Assembly: GCF_000347035.1 (NCBI RefSeq)
Contig: NZ_ANIJ01000047.1
Location: 377,501-441,500 of the forward strand
DNA: 64,000 bases
Direction of reading: 5' to 3'
From: Leptospira sp. B5-022
GTDB lineage: Bacteria > Spirochaetota > Leptospiria > Leptospirales > Leptospiraceae
Shown: piece after piece, positions 27,988 to 36,152 of the stretch
Layout of the letters: every line of letters begins with the position of its first letter
Numbering within the stretch: the stretch's first letter is position 1
Position numbers and translations under genes: made by a program
Notes under the pieces: generated by a model
Seen by the model: only the letters and a program-made list of their open reading frames with translations
The model's database searches: none
Told to the model about the DNA's origin: nothing

Positions 27988-30765
27988 ATGTCTAACGAAA
28001 CTGCGACAACCGCGGAAACTAAGCCTGCCAGCGAACTGGACAAGCTGACTTCTCTTTTTAACGAGGAGATATATGTACGCTCGGACGCAAATTCCATTCC
28101 CGCATCTAAATTTAAAATTTACGACGATCTAATAGAATCCTTTCAATCATCAGGTCTTATCGATTCAGCCAAAACAAAATTGGAAGAACATCTTGCAGAT
28201 CATCCGGAAAGTATCTCCGCAAGATATATGCTCGGATTACTGGGTCTTCAGAAAGGAAGTATAGACGCAGCTTCTTACTTCAAGACCCTACTGGATTCTT
28301 TCAAACAAGCCGGTAAATGGGTCATCATAGAACATATCACTGACAATATTTTGAAGTTCGGAGAGGACCGTTACGCTCTTCGTTTCAAAGCGGAAGCTCT
28401 TGAAAAACTAAAAAAGAACAAAGAGCTAAAACCCATCTTGGAGAAACTTGCGAAACAAGACCGCAAGAACCCTGAGATCGCTAAAAAATATGCATTAGCA
28501 ATTCTTGATGAAAACAAAGAAAAAGCGGTCGCTTACCTTAAACAAGCGATCGAAACTTTTGCGAAGACGAAAGATTATATACAGTTCGAAGAGATCTGGC
28601 CGATTTTCGTATCTAACAGTTACGACGATATCCAATTTGTCGAGAAGATAGAACGGATCCTTTTAGGTCATCGAGAGAAAACCCGTCTTGCAGGTTATCT
28701 TTATCCTTTAGTGGATCCTTTTAAGATCACCGAAGATTGGGACAGAGTGATCTATCTTCTCAAAAAGATCCTGGATCATGAGCCTGTTTCCAACAAAGCA
28801 AGGAACGAATTGATCCGCGTTTATAAACTGAAATATGCCAACCATAGTTTGTTGGAAGATTTTTTGAAAATGTCCGAGTTGGGAAACAACAGAAAACCGG
28901 TTAAGGTCTGTATTTCCAACTTCGAAAGAAATATCGTATTCGATACCGGCAACTACGTTCTTCATAGGAACTGGGGGGTAGGTAAGATCGTCTCTATTTC
29001 GCCTAACGGAGATTCTATCTTCGTTGACTTTAAAGATAAGAAGAACCATAAACTTTCCATCCAAATGGCGATCACCAGCTTGAAACCTTTGAAAGGGGAT
29101 CATATTTGGGTGAGATACTACGAAGATAAAGCTTCCGTTGTTTCTCTATTCGAAAACGATGTTCCTGGTTTCTTTAAGGAATTATTAACTTCTTTCGAAA
29201 ACCATATGTTGGTTGCGGAAATGAAGGCGGAAATCGCTGGAAAATTTATCCCCGCTGCGGATTGGTCTAAATGGTGGAATAAAGCTAAGAATGTAATCAA
29301 AAAAGAGGATAATCTTGGCTTTAACCCTAAGAAAAAAGACGAACTTTGGTATCGGGAAAAACCGATTACTTACTCGGAAGAATTAACGGAAAAATTCAAC
29401 GCCAACCCTGACCCGGCCAAACGTTTGGATATCGCGATCGAAGCTCTCCGCAATAAAGAAGAAGCTGAATCCGCGATCGATACTTTCGCACATCATTATT
29501 TCGAAGAAGAACAAACTCACGATTCTTTCCGCAAGATCGTCGCTTATTTATATCTGGACGAAGTCGCTTCCATTATGGAAGGAGAAGACGGAAGTCCTTA
29601 TGATTTCCAAAGATACCAGAAATTGGATGATGTTTCCAAACTCGTTAAATCTCTGAAAAGAGAAGAAGTCCTGGAATATTCTTCTAAGATCAGCAATTTG
29701 GATATCAAAAAGTCTTTCGTGGACTTAGTGAAAAAATCCCATTCCGACTGGGTCAATATCCTGGTTGGTCTTCTATTTGAAGTTCCCGTTAAGAACAACA
29801 AATACGTTGTTTCCGTCCTGGAAGCCGACGGAAAGTTTGCCGAATTAAATTTATTCATCGAAACTGCATCCAGCCGTGCTAAGGAAAATCCGGAAGTATT
29901 CCTATGGGTGGCAAAATCTATCCTTCTCAAAACATGGGAAGAAGAGTGGATGAACGTTTCCAGACAGGATCTGATCCTGAGAGTCCTTCGATTATTAAAA
30001 CCTTTGAACAAGATAGAGGAAAAAGGGACCAAACTTAAGAACACCTGCCATGAGATCCTTTTCGGAAATGAGGCGGCTGTGATCAGCGAGGCGATCCAAA
30101 ACGGAGATTCGGAATATATCCGCAAAGTTTACGCTCTTTATAGAGAAGTTCCTTATATAGAAGAGACTGAAAAAGACAAATTGATGTCTCTGATCCAAAC
30201 TCTAAAACCGGATCTGATCTGGGAAGAAGAGGATGATGAAGAAGAGGAAGAGGATGTTCTGGCAAGGATCCCGGAAAACGCCGTTCTTGTTACTCGCCGC
30301 GCTCTGAACGCGAAAAAGGCGGAATTCGATCATTTGGTCAACGTAGAGATGCCTGAAAACTCTAGAGATATCGGAGAGGCTCAGGAAAGAGGAGACTTGC
30401 GCGAAAACGCGGAATACAAAGCCGCTATGGAAAAACAAGTCCAGCTCCAAGCTCAGATCAAAAAACTGGAAGCGGAACTCAAAGCTGCTATCGTTCTAGA
30501 TCTATCCAACGTGAAAACGGATCGGATCAATATCGGAACCACCGTAAAACTCAAAAACGAGTCCAGCGGGGAAGACCAAACTTATTCTATCTTGGGGGCT
30601 TGGGACGCGGATACGGAAAGAAATATTATTTCTTACCAATCTCCTTTGGCTAAGTCGCTTTTAGGTAAAAAAGTGGGTGATAATGCTTCTTTGAATCTTG
30701 GCGGAGCGGAAACTAAGTTTAAGGTTCTGCAAATTAGCAGATACTCTCTCCAAAACCAGGACTGA
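27988..30765 (+). CDS. greA: Composite transcription factor: TPR region, RID/Tudor-like domain, C-terminal GreA
   Basis: 925 residues from the ATG at 27988, after GGCGGAG. The C-terminal 160 residues are a complete GreA/GreB module: coiled coil with ENSRDIGEAQERGDLRENAEY, written here in part as RGDLRENAEYKAA (acidic tip residues D and E present), then an FKBP-like domain. GreA rescues backtracked RNA polymerase. Before it come an acidic linker (EEDDEEEEED) and a helical, TPR-like N-terminus. At about 318-370, NYVLHRNWGVGKIVSI and following strands resemble the RNA-polymerase-binding RID/Tudor domain of CarD and Mfd. Long GreA proteins are known in spirochaetes; the RID reading is mine. Confidence 0.9.
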   Translation: MSNETATTAETKPASELDKLTSLFNEEIYVRSDANSIPASKFKIYDDLIESFQSSGLIDSAKTKLEEHLADHPESISARYMLGLLGLQKGSIDAASYFKTLLDSFKQAGKWVIIEHITDNILKFGEDRYALRFKAEALEKLKKNKELKPILEKLAKQDRKNPEIAKKYALAILDENKEKAVAYLKQAIETFAKTKDYIQFEEIWPIFVSNSYDDIQFVEKIERILLGHREKTRLAGYLYPLVDPFKITEDWDRVIYLLKKILDHEPVSNKARNELIRVYKLKYANHSLLEDFLKMSELGNNRKPVKVCISNFERNIVFDTGNYVLHRNWGVGKIVSISPNGDSIFVDFKDKKNHKLSIQMAITSLKPLKGDHIWVRYYEDKASVVSLFENDVPGFFKELLTSFENHMLVAEMKAEIAGKFIPAADWSKWWNKAKNVIKKEDNLGFNPKKKDELWYREKPITYSEELTEKFNANPDPAKRLDIAIEALRNKEEAESAIDTFAHHYFEEEQTHDSFRKIVAYLYLDEVASIMEGEDGSPYDFQRYQKLDDVSKLVKSLKREEVLEYSSKISNLDIKKSFVDLVKKSHSDWVNILVGLLFEVPVKNNKYVVSVLEADGKFAELNLFIETASSRAKENPEVFLWVAKSILLKTWEEEWMNVSRQDLILRVLRLLKPLNKIEEKGTKLKNTCHEILFGNEAAVISEAIQNGDSEYIRKVYALYREVPYIEETEKDKLMSLIQTLKPDLIWEEEDDEEEEEDVLARIPENAVLVTRRALNAKKAEFDHLVNVEMPENSRDIGEAQERGDLRENAEYKAAMEKQVQLQAQIKKLEAELKAAIVLDLSNVKTDRINIGTTVKLKNESSGEDQTYSILGAWDADTERNIISYQSPLAKSLLGKKVGDNASLNLGGAETKFKVLQISRYSLQNQD

Positions 30766-30793
30766 GAAAAAAGATCTCTTTCTGTGATTTTAG

Positions 30794-30828
30794 AAAATCC
30801 CTGCGAGTCAATCTCGTGGGGATTTTTT
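30794..30828 (+). terminator. Intrinsic terminator of greA
   Basis: 14-bp stem aaaatccctgcgag/ctcgtggggatttt with two G-T pairs and a five-base loop, then a T-run. A dispersed repeat begins four bases later. Confidence 0.85.
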
Positions 30829-30831
30829 ATT

Positions 30832-30906
30832 TTCGCACAGAGGCACTGAGAGCGCTGGGGGTTTTTAGAGTTATTAACTCTGTGACCTCCGTGAACTCTG
30901 TGCGAA
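30832..30906. repeat. Dispersed CTCTGTG-type inverted repeat, copy 5
   Basis: Left arm ttcgcacagaggcactgag from 30832; right arm ctctgtgacctccgtgaactc then tgtgcgaa ending 30906, given in two pieces. Short loop without the nested palindrome. Bases 30907-30973, up to the end of the FliL-like gene, hold no gene. Confidence 0.8.
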
Positions 30907-30973
30907 CGTTTCCCAGCGCGAGGCCCGATCTGAAAAGTTCAGGGGGCTGCGAAATCACTAAAAGTAAAAAACT

Positions 30974-31423
30974 TCACTTTATTTCCATATCGGAAATGAT
31001 CACTCCGGTAATCTTTCCTTCGGTTAAAAGATGATTGATCGTCGCCTCCATTTCATTTTTCACCGATAATTGTGATTCGATACTCTGGAATTCTTCGGAT
31101 GTTTTAGAAACGATGATAATATTAAGGATGGTTCGTATCTGAGTCATTCTTTTTGCTAATTCCATCGTTAATGCGGGTTGGTCTTTGTAAGCCAAGGCTA
31201 ATTTAAATTTGATAAATTTCGAATCCTTAGTATTCATTAAAAATGGTTCTTGAAACCTAAAGTAAGACTGGTCTTTGGGAATTTGATCCAGCTCTTGTTT
31301 ATATTCTTTTGAAGTGATAAATCTGCCCAAAAAATACGTAGCAGGTAATAAAGTTAACGCAATCAATCCGACTAGAATGGGAATTCCGATAATCATGATT
31401 GCAATTTTAACTTTTCGTTCCAT
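30974..31423 (-). CDS. FliL-like flagellar basal-body-associated membrane protein
   Basis: 149 residues: one N-terminal transmembrane helix (about 8-30), then a periplasmic domain with the FliL features KFIKFKLALAYKD, a long helix ending in IRTILNIIIVSKTSEEF (like the R-x-x-I/L-x-x-L-L motif of FliL) and a C-terminal IxGVIISDMEIK strand. FliL sits by the stator and tunes motor output. It is downstream of the M23 gene with a half-repeat between them. A stomatin-like or non-flagellar paralogue cannot be excluded. Confidence 0.65.
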   Translation of the reverse strand: MERKVKIAIMIIGIPILVGLIALTLLPATYFLGRFITSKEYKQELDQIPKDQSYFRFQEPFLMNTKDSKFIKFKLALAYKDQPALTMELAKRMTQIRTILNIIIVSKTSEEFQSIESQLSVKNEMEATINHLLTEGKITGVIISDMEIK

Positions 31424-31427
31424 AAAA

Positions 31428-31491
31428 ACTCTCCGTGGCTCTGCGTCTCTGTGTGAAAAACCTTTGTGACTCTGCTAACTCTGAGTCTCTA
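31428..31491. repeat. Dispersed CTCTGTG-type repeat, copy 6, one-sided
   Basis: Contains ctccgtggctctgcgtctc then tgtgtgaaa, followed by a second run of gtgactctgctaactctgag. Both runs have the same orientation; no matching cacagag arm is present, so it is a partial or degenerate copy filling the gap between two minus-strand genes. Confidence 0.65.
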
Positions 31492-31494
31492 AAC

Positions 31495-33303
31495 CTAAAA
31501 CCTCACTAAATCGGTAAACCAATCCGAAAAGTTACCCGCTCTGTCTTTGATTCGTATTTGTAGTAACATATACTTTTTCCAAGCGGAGAAAGTTTTCGGG
31601 AATTTGACGATGAGCATCTTACGGTCCGCATCGAATTCGCTTGGATACAATTCTCCATCCAACAAAACTTCTGCGCCTCCGGCGTACCCGGAACCGGTGT
31701 CGGAAACGGTGTATAATCTTTCTTCCATTCCTTCTTCTTCCTGGCCTTTGATCCTTCTATGTCTTGTGATCAAAAATGGATAATTAACGGAAGGTTTTGC
31801 CTCGTCGGTGAGAATTGCAAGTGCCCCAAGTTTTGTGAGTAATGTAATCGAACCTTTTTGTTTTAAAGCGGACCATTTTTTGGAAGCTTTGTCGAAGATG
31901 TAAATCCCGTCTTTTTTACCTAGTGCTGCACCTCTCCAGGTTAGTTCCGCTTCTCCCACCCAGGAAAGATCGGAGGATTCTAATTCGTAAATCGAACCCT
32001 TTGATTTGAGTCCTTCCGGAAGTTTTAAGTCGTCTTCCGGCTTTTCCTTTTTTTTGAAGTGTAACGAGCCCTGGCCGTAAGTTGTTTTTGCCGGAGTTCT
32101 GATCTTCAGAACACCGTCCAAAGAAGTGAATTCAGTTTTTGTAATGGATGGTCTTTTGCCATTTACGACCCCGACTTCTATTTCTAAGGGAAGGATGGAG
32201 TGATTTCCCGCATGGTCGGATGCTTTAAGTATGAGTTTGACTATACTTCCTGCTTCGAAATTCCTAAGGTCTATACTCGGTCCTTTTGCGGGGAAAAGAT
32301 TATACACATAAACGGGAGGATTTAAAGAAGAGCGGTTGGAGTCGAATATATCCTGGTGGACCCTTGCTTCTTCATAACTCATTCCCCTAAAGGATCTTTC
32401 GTATAAAGGAATATCTTCCTTGTAAATTCCTGCAAAGAAAAGATTGTTTTTGTTCCGTGAGGTCATTAGGTCGTAGGCACCTAATCTAAAACGGACACCT
32501 CCCGCCAAATGTAATTTTTGGTTCCCAGGAACTGCGAATTTACCTTCTCCTTTTTTTTCCAAATTGATCCTGGCTTGAACTCCATCTTCCGAGTCCACGT
32601 ATAAGAGTAATAGTTCCGGAGAATATCTGTCTTTTCCTCGCAAAGGTAAATAGGGAAGGGGGTTTAAAGTCCCATTAGGTAAATGTAATTCAAAATGTAA
32701 ATGACTAACCCCGGTTCCCGACTCTCCGAGTCTTGCTACATTTTCACCTTTGGGGAGAAGGTAAGAACCTGGAGAAAGTTTTACCTGAAATTCTCCACCG
32801 CTTAGTAATGCCAATGCTTCCCGCAGAAGGTCTAGATCCTTTCGAAATCCTTTGAAGTCCAGTAAGTGAGCAAACTTGGCCCTTAAATTAGAACCGGAAG
32901 ACTTTATGATAATATTTGATCCGTAACCTTTTGTGGATTGCCCAATAGAATCCACATATCCTTGGAAAGGAGAAACGGCAGAAATTCCATTCGTATGAAA
33001 TGTTTTAAAATCGCAGCCCATGTGCAGATGATGCACTCTATATTCCGCATAAGAACCGGAGATCGGAGTCTCCATTTCCATGGGAAAACCTAAATTTCCG
33101 AGATCCGCTAAAACCTCCGGTGTAAGATCGTCCCAAATATTTTTTTGGACAATGGCGCTCGGTTTTAGATTGGGAGAAACCGCGGAAATTTTGGGACCTG
33201 TCTCGCCCGCACTTCCTTCCGTCCCGAAAAACAAAATAAGGAGGAATATTAAACCGTATATCTGCGGAATTTGTGGAAAAACTTTCAGGAAATTTTTTCC
33301 CAT
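31495..33303 (-). CDS. Exported M23-family (LytM-like) metallopeptidase
   Basis: 602 residues from the ATG at 33303 with a signal peptide (about 14-32). The M23 domain comes first: HMGCD supplies His94 and Asp98, and HLHFEL near residue 201 the remaining zinc ligands, so the site looks complete. M23 enzymes cut peptidoglycan cross-bridges. The 370 residues after it are beta-rich with repeated strands and no recognised family; they could be an Ig-like or carbohydrate-binding part. The 33372 start is rejected as it crowds the divergent LptE-like gene. Confidence 0.83.
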   Translation of the reverse strand: MGKNFLKVFPQIPQIYGLIFLLILFFGTEGSAGETGPKISAVSPNLKPSAIVQKNIWDDLTPEVLADLGNLGFPMEMETPISGSYAEYRVHHLHMGCDFKTFHTNGISAVSPFQGYVDSIGQSTKGYGSNIIIKSSGSNLRAKFAHLLDFKGFRKDLDLLREALALLSGGEFQVKLSPGSYLLPKGENVARLGESGTGVSHLHFELHLPNGTLNPLPYLPLRGKDRYSPELLLLYVDSEDGVQARINLEKKGEGKFAVPGNQKLHLAGGVRFRLGAYDLMTSRNKNNLFFAGIYKEDIPLYERSFRGMSYEEARVHQDIFDSNRSSLNPPVYVYNLFPAKGPSIDLRNFEAGSIVKLILKASDHAGNHSILPLEIEVGVVNGKRPSITKTEFTSLDGVLKIRTPAKTTYGQGSLHFKKKEKPEDDLKLPEGLKSKGSIYELESSDLSWVGEAELTWRGAALGKKDGIYIFDKASKKWSALKQKGSITLLTKLGALAILTDEAKPSVNYPFLITRHRRIKGQEEEGMEERLYTVSDTGSGYAGGAEVLLDGELYPSEFDADRKMLIVKFPKTFSAWKKYMLLQIRIKDRAGNFSDWFTDLVRF

Positions 33304-33394
33304 TTGCGAATTCAGATCCGATTCCCTTAAATTGTAAAGTCTGAAATCTGAGAAATTTTCTTGCAGCCTCATACTTGGAGAAAAGCCTGATGAT

Positions 33395-33955
33395 ATGAGG
33401 ATATTCCTTCCGATTCTTTTGGTTTTTTGTCTGGGTTCTTGTACCTATTTGACTCGGGAGCCCGGCAATCCTCCTAAAATCGACGGGATTCCTATTCCGG
33501 ATTCCAAACGTACCGTGTATGTGCAGAATTTTCGCAATAATTCCTATGGGATTGCAATGCACACCACTCTCTCCGACCTCGTCAAACAGGAGATCAATTA
33601 TCGGGGAAGATTTATCCAGACCAGAGAGAAGTCCCAAGCCGCATATCGTATCTACGGAGAGATCAGTCATTACCAACAAGTGGGAGCACTTTTAGATCAG
33701 GGTGGACAGCAGCTCAGTAAAGAGATGTTCGTAGTCTGCAAGGTAGAACTCCAAAAAGCAGGCGGGGAAAAAATTCCTTTAGAAAGGACCGAGATTCCTG
33801 CGAGGATCATCTACTCGGACCAAGTCGGTTTCATGGAAACGGAAAGTCAGGCCCAGACCAGATTACTTAAAATTCTTGCAGTCCGTATCGCGGAAGAAAT
33901 GGAAAGAGCCTGGTACTATTCTATAGCGGGCAAAATCGAAGGTGAGGAAGAATAA
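33395..33955 (+). CDS. LptE-like lipoprotein
   Basis: 186 residues. Signal peptide ending LVFCLGSC, lipidated Cys16. The mature part has YVQNFRNNSYG, TLSDLVKQEINYRGRF and AAYRIYGEISHY, the strand-helix-strand plan of LptE, the plug protein of the outer-membrane LPS exporter LptD. No other lpt gene is in the window. A general LPS-assembly lipoprotein is the safest call; LptE identity needs a profile search. Confidence 0.65.
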   Translation: MRIFLPILLVFCLGSCTYLTREPGNPPKIDGIPIPDSKRTVYVQNFRNNSYGIAMHTTLSDLVKQEINYRGRFIQTREKSQAAYRIYGEISHYQQVGALLDQGGQQLSKEMFVVCKVELQKAGGEKIPLERTEIPARIIYSDQVGFMETESQAQTRLLKILAVRIAEEMERAWYYSIAGKIEGEEE

Positions 33956-33957
33956 GT

Positions 33958-34014
33958 ATTTCATTTCCTAAAAATGAAATTCCACTTGATAATTCTCATA
34001 TCCGGATCTTAAAT
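33958..34014 (+). promoter_or_regulatory. Candidate fur promoter with Fur half-site and upstream inverted repeat
   Basis: TTGATA (33986-33991), 17-base spacer, TTAAAT (34009-34014). TGATAAT at 33987-33993 equals one half of the classical Fur box TGATAATnATTATCA; the second half is poor. Upstream lies a perfect 9-bp inverted repeat atttcattt-cctaa-aaatgaaat (33958-33980) without a T-run. Autoregulation is inference. Confidence 0.45.
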
Positions 34015-34095
34015 TGTGGAAAAAGAATGTTAGCCTTCCCGGATTCCTTGGTTCGAAAGGAAAATCTTAAACAGGCTCATACTTCCTCCTGAAAA

Positions 34096-34584
34096 ATGAA
34101 CAAAGACAGAGAAGCTGAAATCCTGAAAACCGTAGACGATTCCATTCGGATGGAGATGAAAACTTTTTCTGAGTATTTACAGAAGAAGGGCCTGAAGATC
34201 ACCAATCAAAGGATGTTAGTTGCAGAACGTATTTTTTCGCTGCACAATCACTTTACCGCAGAAAGTCTTCTGGAAGAATTCAAGGACCAAAGGGATAAAA
34301 TTTCCAAGGCCACTATCTACAGGATACTTTCCATCATGGTAGAAGCGAAATTATTACAAGAGCATAATTTCGGCCAAGATTATAAGTACTACGAACATAT
34401 TATAGGCCATACTCATCATGATCATATCATCTGCGGAGACTGCGGCAGGATCGTAGAATTCATGGACGAAAGGATCGAACAGTTGCAAGAGCAGGCTGCT
34501 GCAAGTAACGGGTTTAAGATCACAGGTCATAGTCTGAATATTTACGGTACTTGTTTGGATCCGAATTGTCCGAACAAAAAATGA
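34096..34584 (+). CDS. fur: Fur-family metalloregulator, closest to true Fur
   Basis: 162 residues. Winged-helix part with [13 protein letters not shown] and [12 protein letters not shown]; dimer/metal domain with the histidine-rich [18 protein letters not shown] and [14 protein letters not shown]. The CxxC and CxxxxC pairs make the structural zinc site. The stretch from ICGDCG to HSLNIYG aligns well with E. coli Fur by memory, more than with PerR. Leptospira have several Fur paralogues, so the metal sensed (iron, peroxide or zinc) is not settled. ATGA overlap with tgt downstream. Confidence 0.85.
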   Translation: MNKDREAEILKTVDDSIRMEMKTFSEYLQKKGLKITNQRMLVAERIFSLHNHFTAESLLEEFKDQRDKISKATIYRILSIMVEAKLLQEHNFGQDYKYYEHIIGHTHHDHIICGDCGRIVEFMDERIEQLQEQAAASNGFKITGHSLNIYGTCLDPNCPNKK

Positions 34585-35705
34585 TCTTTAGATCCAGAGC
34601 TTCCGATCCATATTCTTTTGCTCGCACCGGAACCTTATATCTCAACGGAATAGAAATTCCAACGCCTGTATTCATGCCTGTGGGTACAAGAGGAGCCGTT
34701 AAGTCCTTGGACTCGGACGACTTAGATGAGTTAGGTTACGAACTGATCTTAGGAAATACGTATCATCTTTATCTTCGCCCAGGAACCGAGGTTTTGGAAA
34801 AATTCGGTGGGCTCAAAAACTTTGTTTCATACAAAAAGGCTCTACTTACCGACAGCGGCGGTTTTCAAGTGTTCAGTCTGAATTCTCTCGTGAAATTCAA
34901 ACAAGAAGGAGTAGAGTTCCGTTCTCATATCGACGGCAGTCCTCATTTTTTCACTCCTGAGAAGGTGATAGATATTCAGAGATCCATAGGTTCCGATATC
35001 ATGATGGTCTTGGACGATTGTCCTCCAGGAGACGGAACTGTTTCTCGGATCAAAGATGCTCTGGATCGGACTCATCGTTGGGCAGAAGAAGCCGTGAACT
35101 ATTGGGAGAAGGACAAACGAAATCAATTTCTCTTCGGGATTTTCCAAGGTGGGACAAATTTGGATCTGAGATTGGAGAGTTTGGAGAAAATCCGCTCACT
35201 TCCGTTCTCCGGAATCGCGATCGGAGGTCTCTCTGTTGGAGAACCCAGGCCTGATTTTATCCGCACGATGGAAGGAATTGCCTCCTCTACCGACAGGAAT
35301 CGACCATTATATCTGATGGGAGTTGGAACTGTTCCGGATATTTTGGAAGGAGTCCGAAACGGAGTCGATATGTTTGATTGTGTTCTTCCTACCCGCAACG
35401 CGAGAAACGGCCAAGTATTCACTTCTCAAGGAAAAGTGAATCTCAGAAACGAAAAATGGAAGTTCTCAGATGAGCCGATGGACCCGAAATGCGAATGTAA
35501 AGTGTGCAAAAGATACAGTATCGGGTATATCAGACACTTACATCACGTGAAAGAACTCAGTGCATTCTCCTTGAGCACGTACCATAATCTGTATTTTATG
35601 AAAAAGTTCATGAAAGAACTCAGACATTCCATCGAAGTTGGAAATTTCAGTGAGTTTTTCGTTAAATGGAAAAATTTGTACGAAAGAGCGGAAATTTCTC
35701 GTTGA
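34581..35705 (+). CDS. tgt: Queuine tRNA-guanine transglycosylase
   Basis: Exchanges guanine 34 for a queuosine precursor in GUN-anticodon tRNAs. 374 residues from the ATG at 34581, which overlaps the fur stop (ATGA). Motifs: [11 protein letters not shown] (catalytic Asp region), GGLSVGEP, second Asp in [14 protein letters not shown] and the zinc cluster CECKVC plus a histidine (about 302-333). Full length and intact. Confidence 0.95.
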   Translation: MIFRSRASDPYSFARTGTLYLNGIEIPTPVFMPVGTRGAVKSLDSDDLDELGYELILGNTYHLYLRPGTEVLEKFGGLKNFVSYKKALLTDSGGFQVFSLNSLVKFKQEGVEFRSHIDGSPHFFTPEKVIDIQRSIGSDIMMVLDDCPPGDGTVSRIKDALDRTHRWAEEAVNYWEKDKRNQFLFGIFQGGTNLDLRLESLEKIRSLPFSGIAIGGLSVGEPRPDFIRTMEGIASSTDRNRPLYLMGVGTVPDILEGVRNGVDMFDCVLPTRNARNGQVFTSQGKVNLRNEKWKFSDEPMDPKCECKVCKRYSIGYIRHLHHVKELSAFSLSTYHNLYFMKKFMKELRHSIEVGNFSEFFVKWKNLYERAEISR

Positions 35706-35774
35706 CTATATAGAGAATGACCCCCCTATTGTAGGATGGTTCATACAGATAAAGAAAGGAGTTGCTGATTTTTT

Positions 35775-36110
35775 ATGGAAATCACCAGAAGGGAAAGCGG
35801 TAACATCGTCATTCTGGACATCAATGGGGAGATCGATTTATACAATGCCCCTGAGATTAAGGATGTGATCGCAAAGCTCATCGAAGAGCAGAAATACTAT
35901 ACGATTATCAATCTGGAAAAGGTCTCTTATATCGACTCATCCGGAATCGGTGCTTTGATTTCCAGCCTCTCTAACTTAAAAAAATACCAGGGTGGACTTA
36001 AAATTATCAACGTTGCGGGTTCCGTTAGAAAGGTATTCGAATTAACGAAATTAACGTCATTCTTTGAGATCTTTGATAACGAAGCTGACGCTGTCGCTGC
36101 CTTTAAATAA
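35775..36110 (+). CDS. STAS-domain anti-sigma factor antagonist
   Basis: 111 residues, a single STAS domain as in SpoIIAA/RsbV. The conserved phosphorylatable serine is Ser55 in SYIDSSGIGAL. Such proteins, when dephosphorylated, bind an anti-sigma kinase and free its sigma factor. AAAGGAG precedes the ATG. It lies 69 bases after tgt and 42 before a LysM lipoprotein gene. Neither a kinase nor a sigma factor is adjacent; the PP2C protein at 15914 is a candidate partner. Confidence 0.88.
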   Translation: MEITRRESGNIVILDINGEIDLYNAPEIKDVIAKLIEEQKYYTIINLEKVSYIDSSGIGALISSLSNLKKYQGGLKIINVAGSVRKVFELTKLTSFFEIFDNEADAVAAFK

Positions 36111-36152
36111 ATAAGGCATATTAAAACGATTCCTCTGGCTGGTGCAAAACAA

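Noticed and set aside
29598..30125. Minus-strand open frame of 175 codons
   Set aside because: Lies wholly antisense within greA with no ribosome site or family pattern.
33038..33679. Minus-strand open frame of 213 codons
   Set aside because: It covers the LptE-like lipoprotein gene and the start of the M23 gene antisense; its protein is low in recognisable structure, while both overlapped genes have signal peptides and domains.
33958..33980. Terminator after the LptE-like gene
   Set aside because: The stem is A/T-only rich and lacks a following T-run; kept as a regulatory inverted repeat instead.
35702..35737. Promoter for the STAS gene at 35775 (TTGACT ... TATTGT)
   Set aside because: The spacer would be 19 bases and the -35 overlaps the tgt stop; too weak to list.
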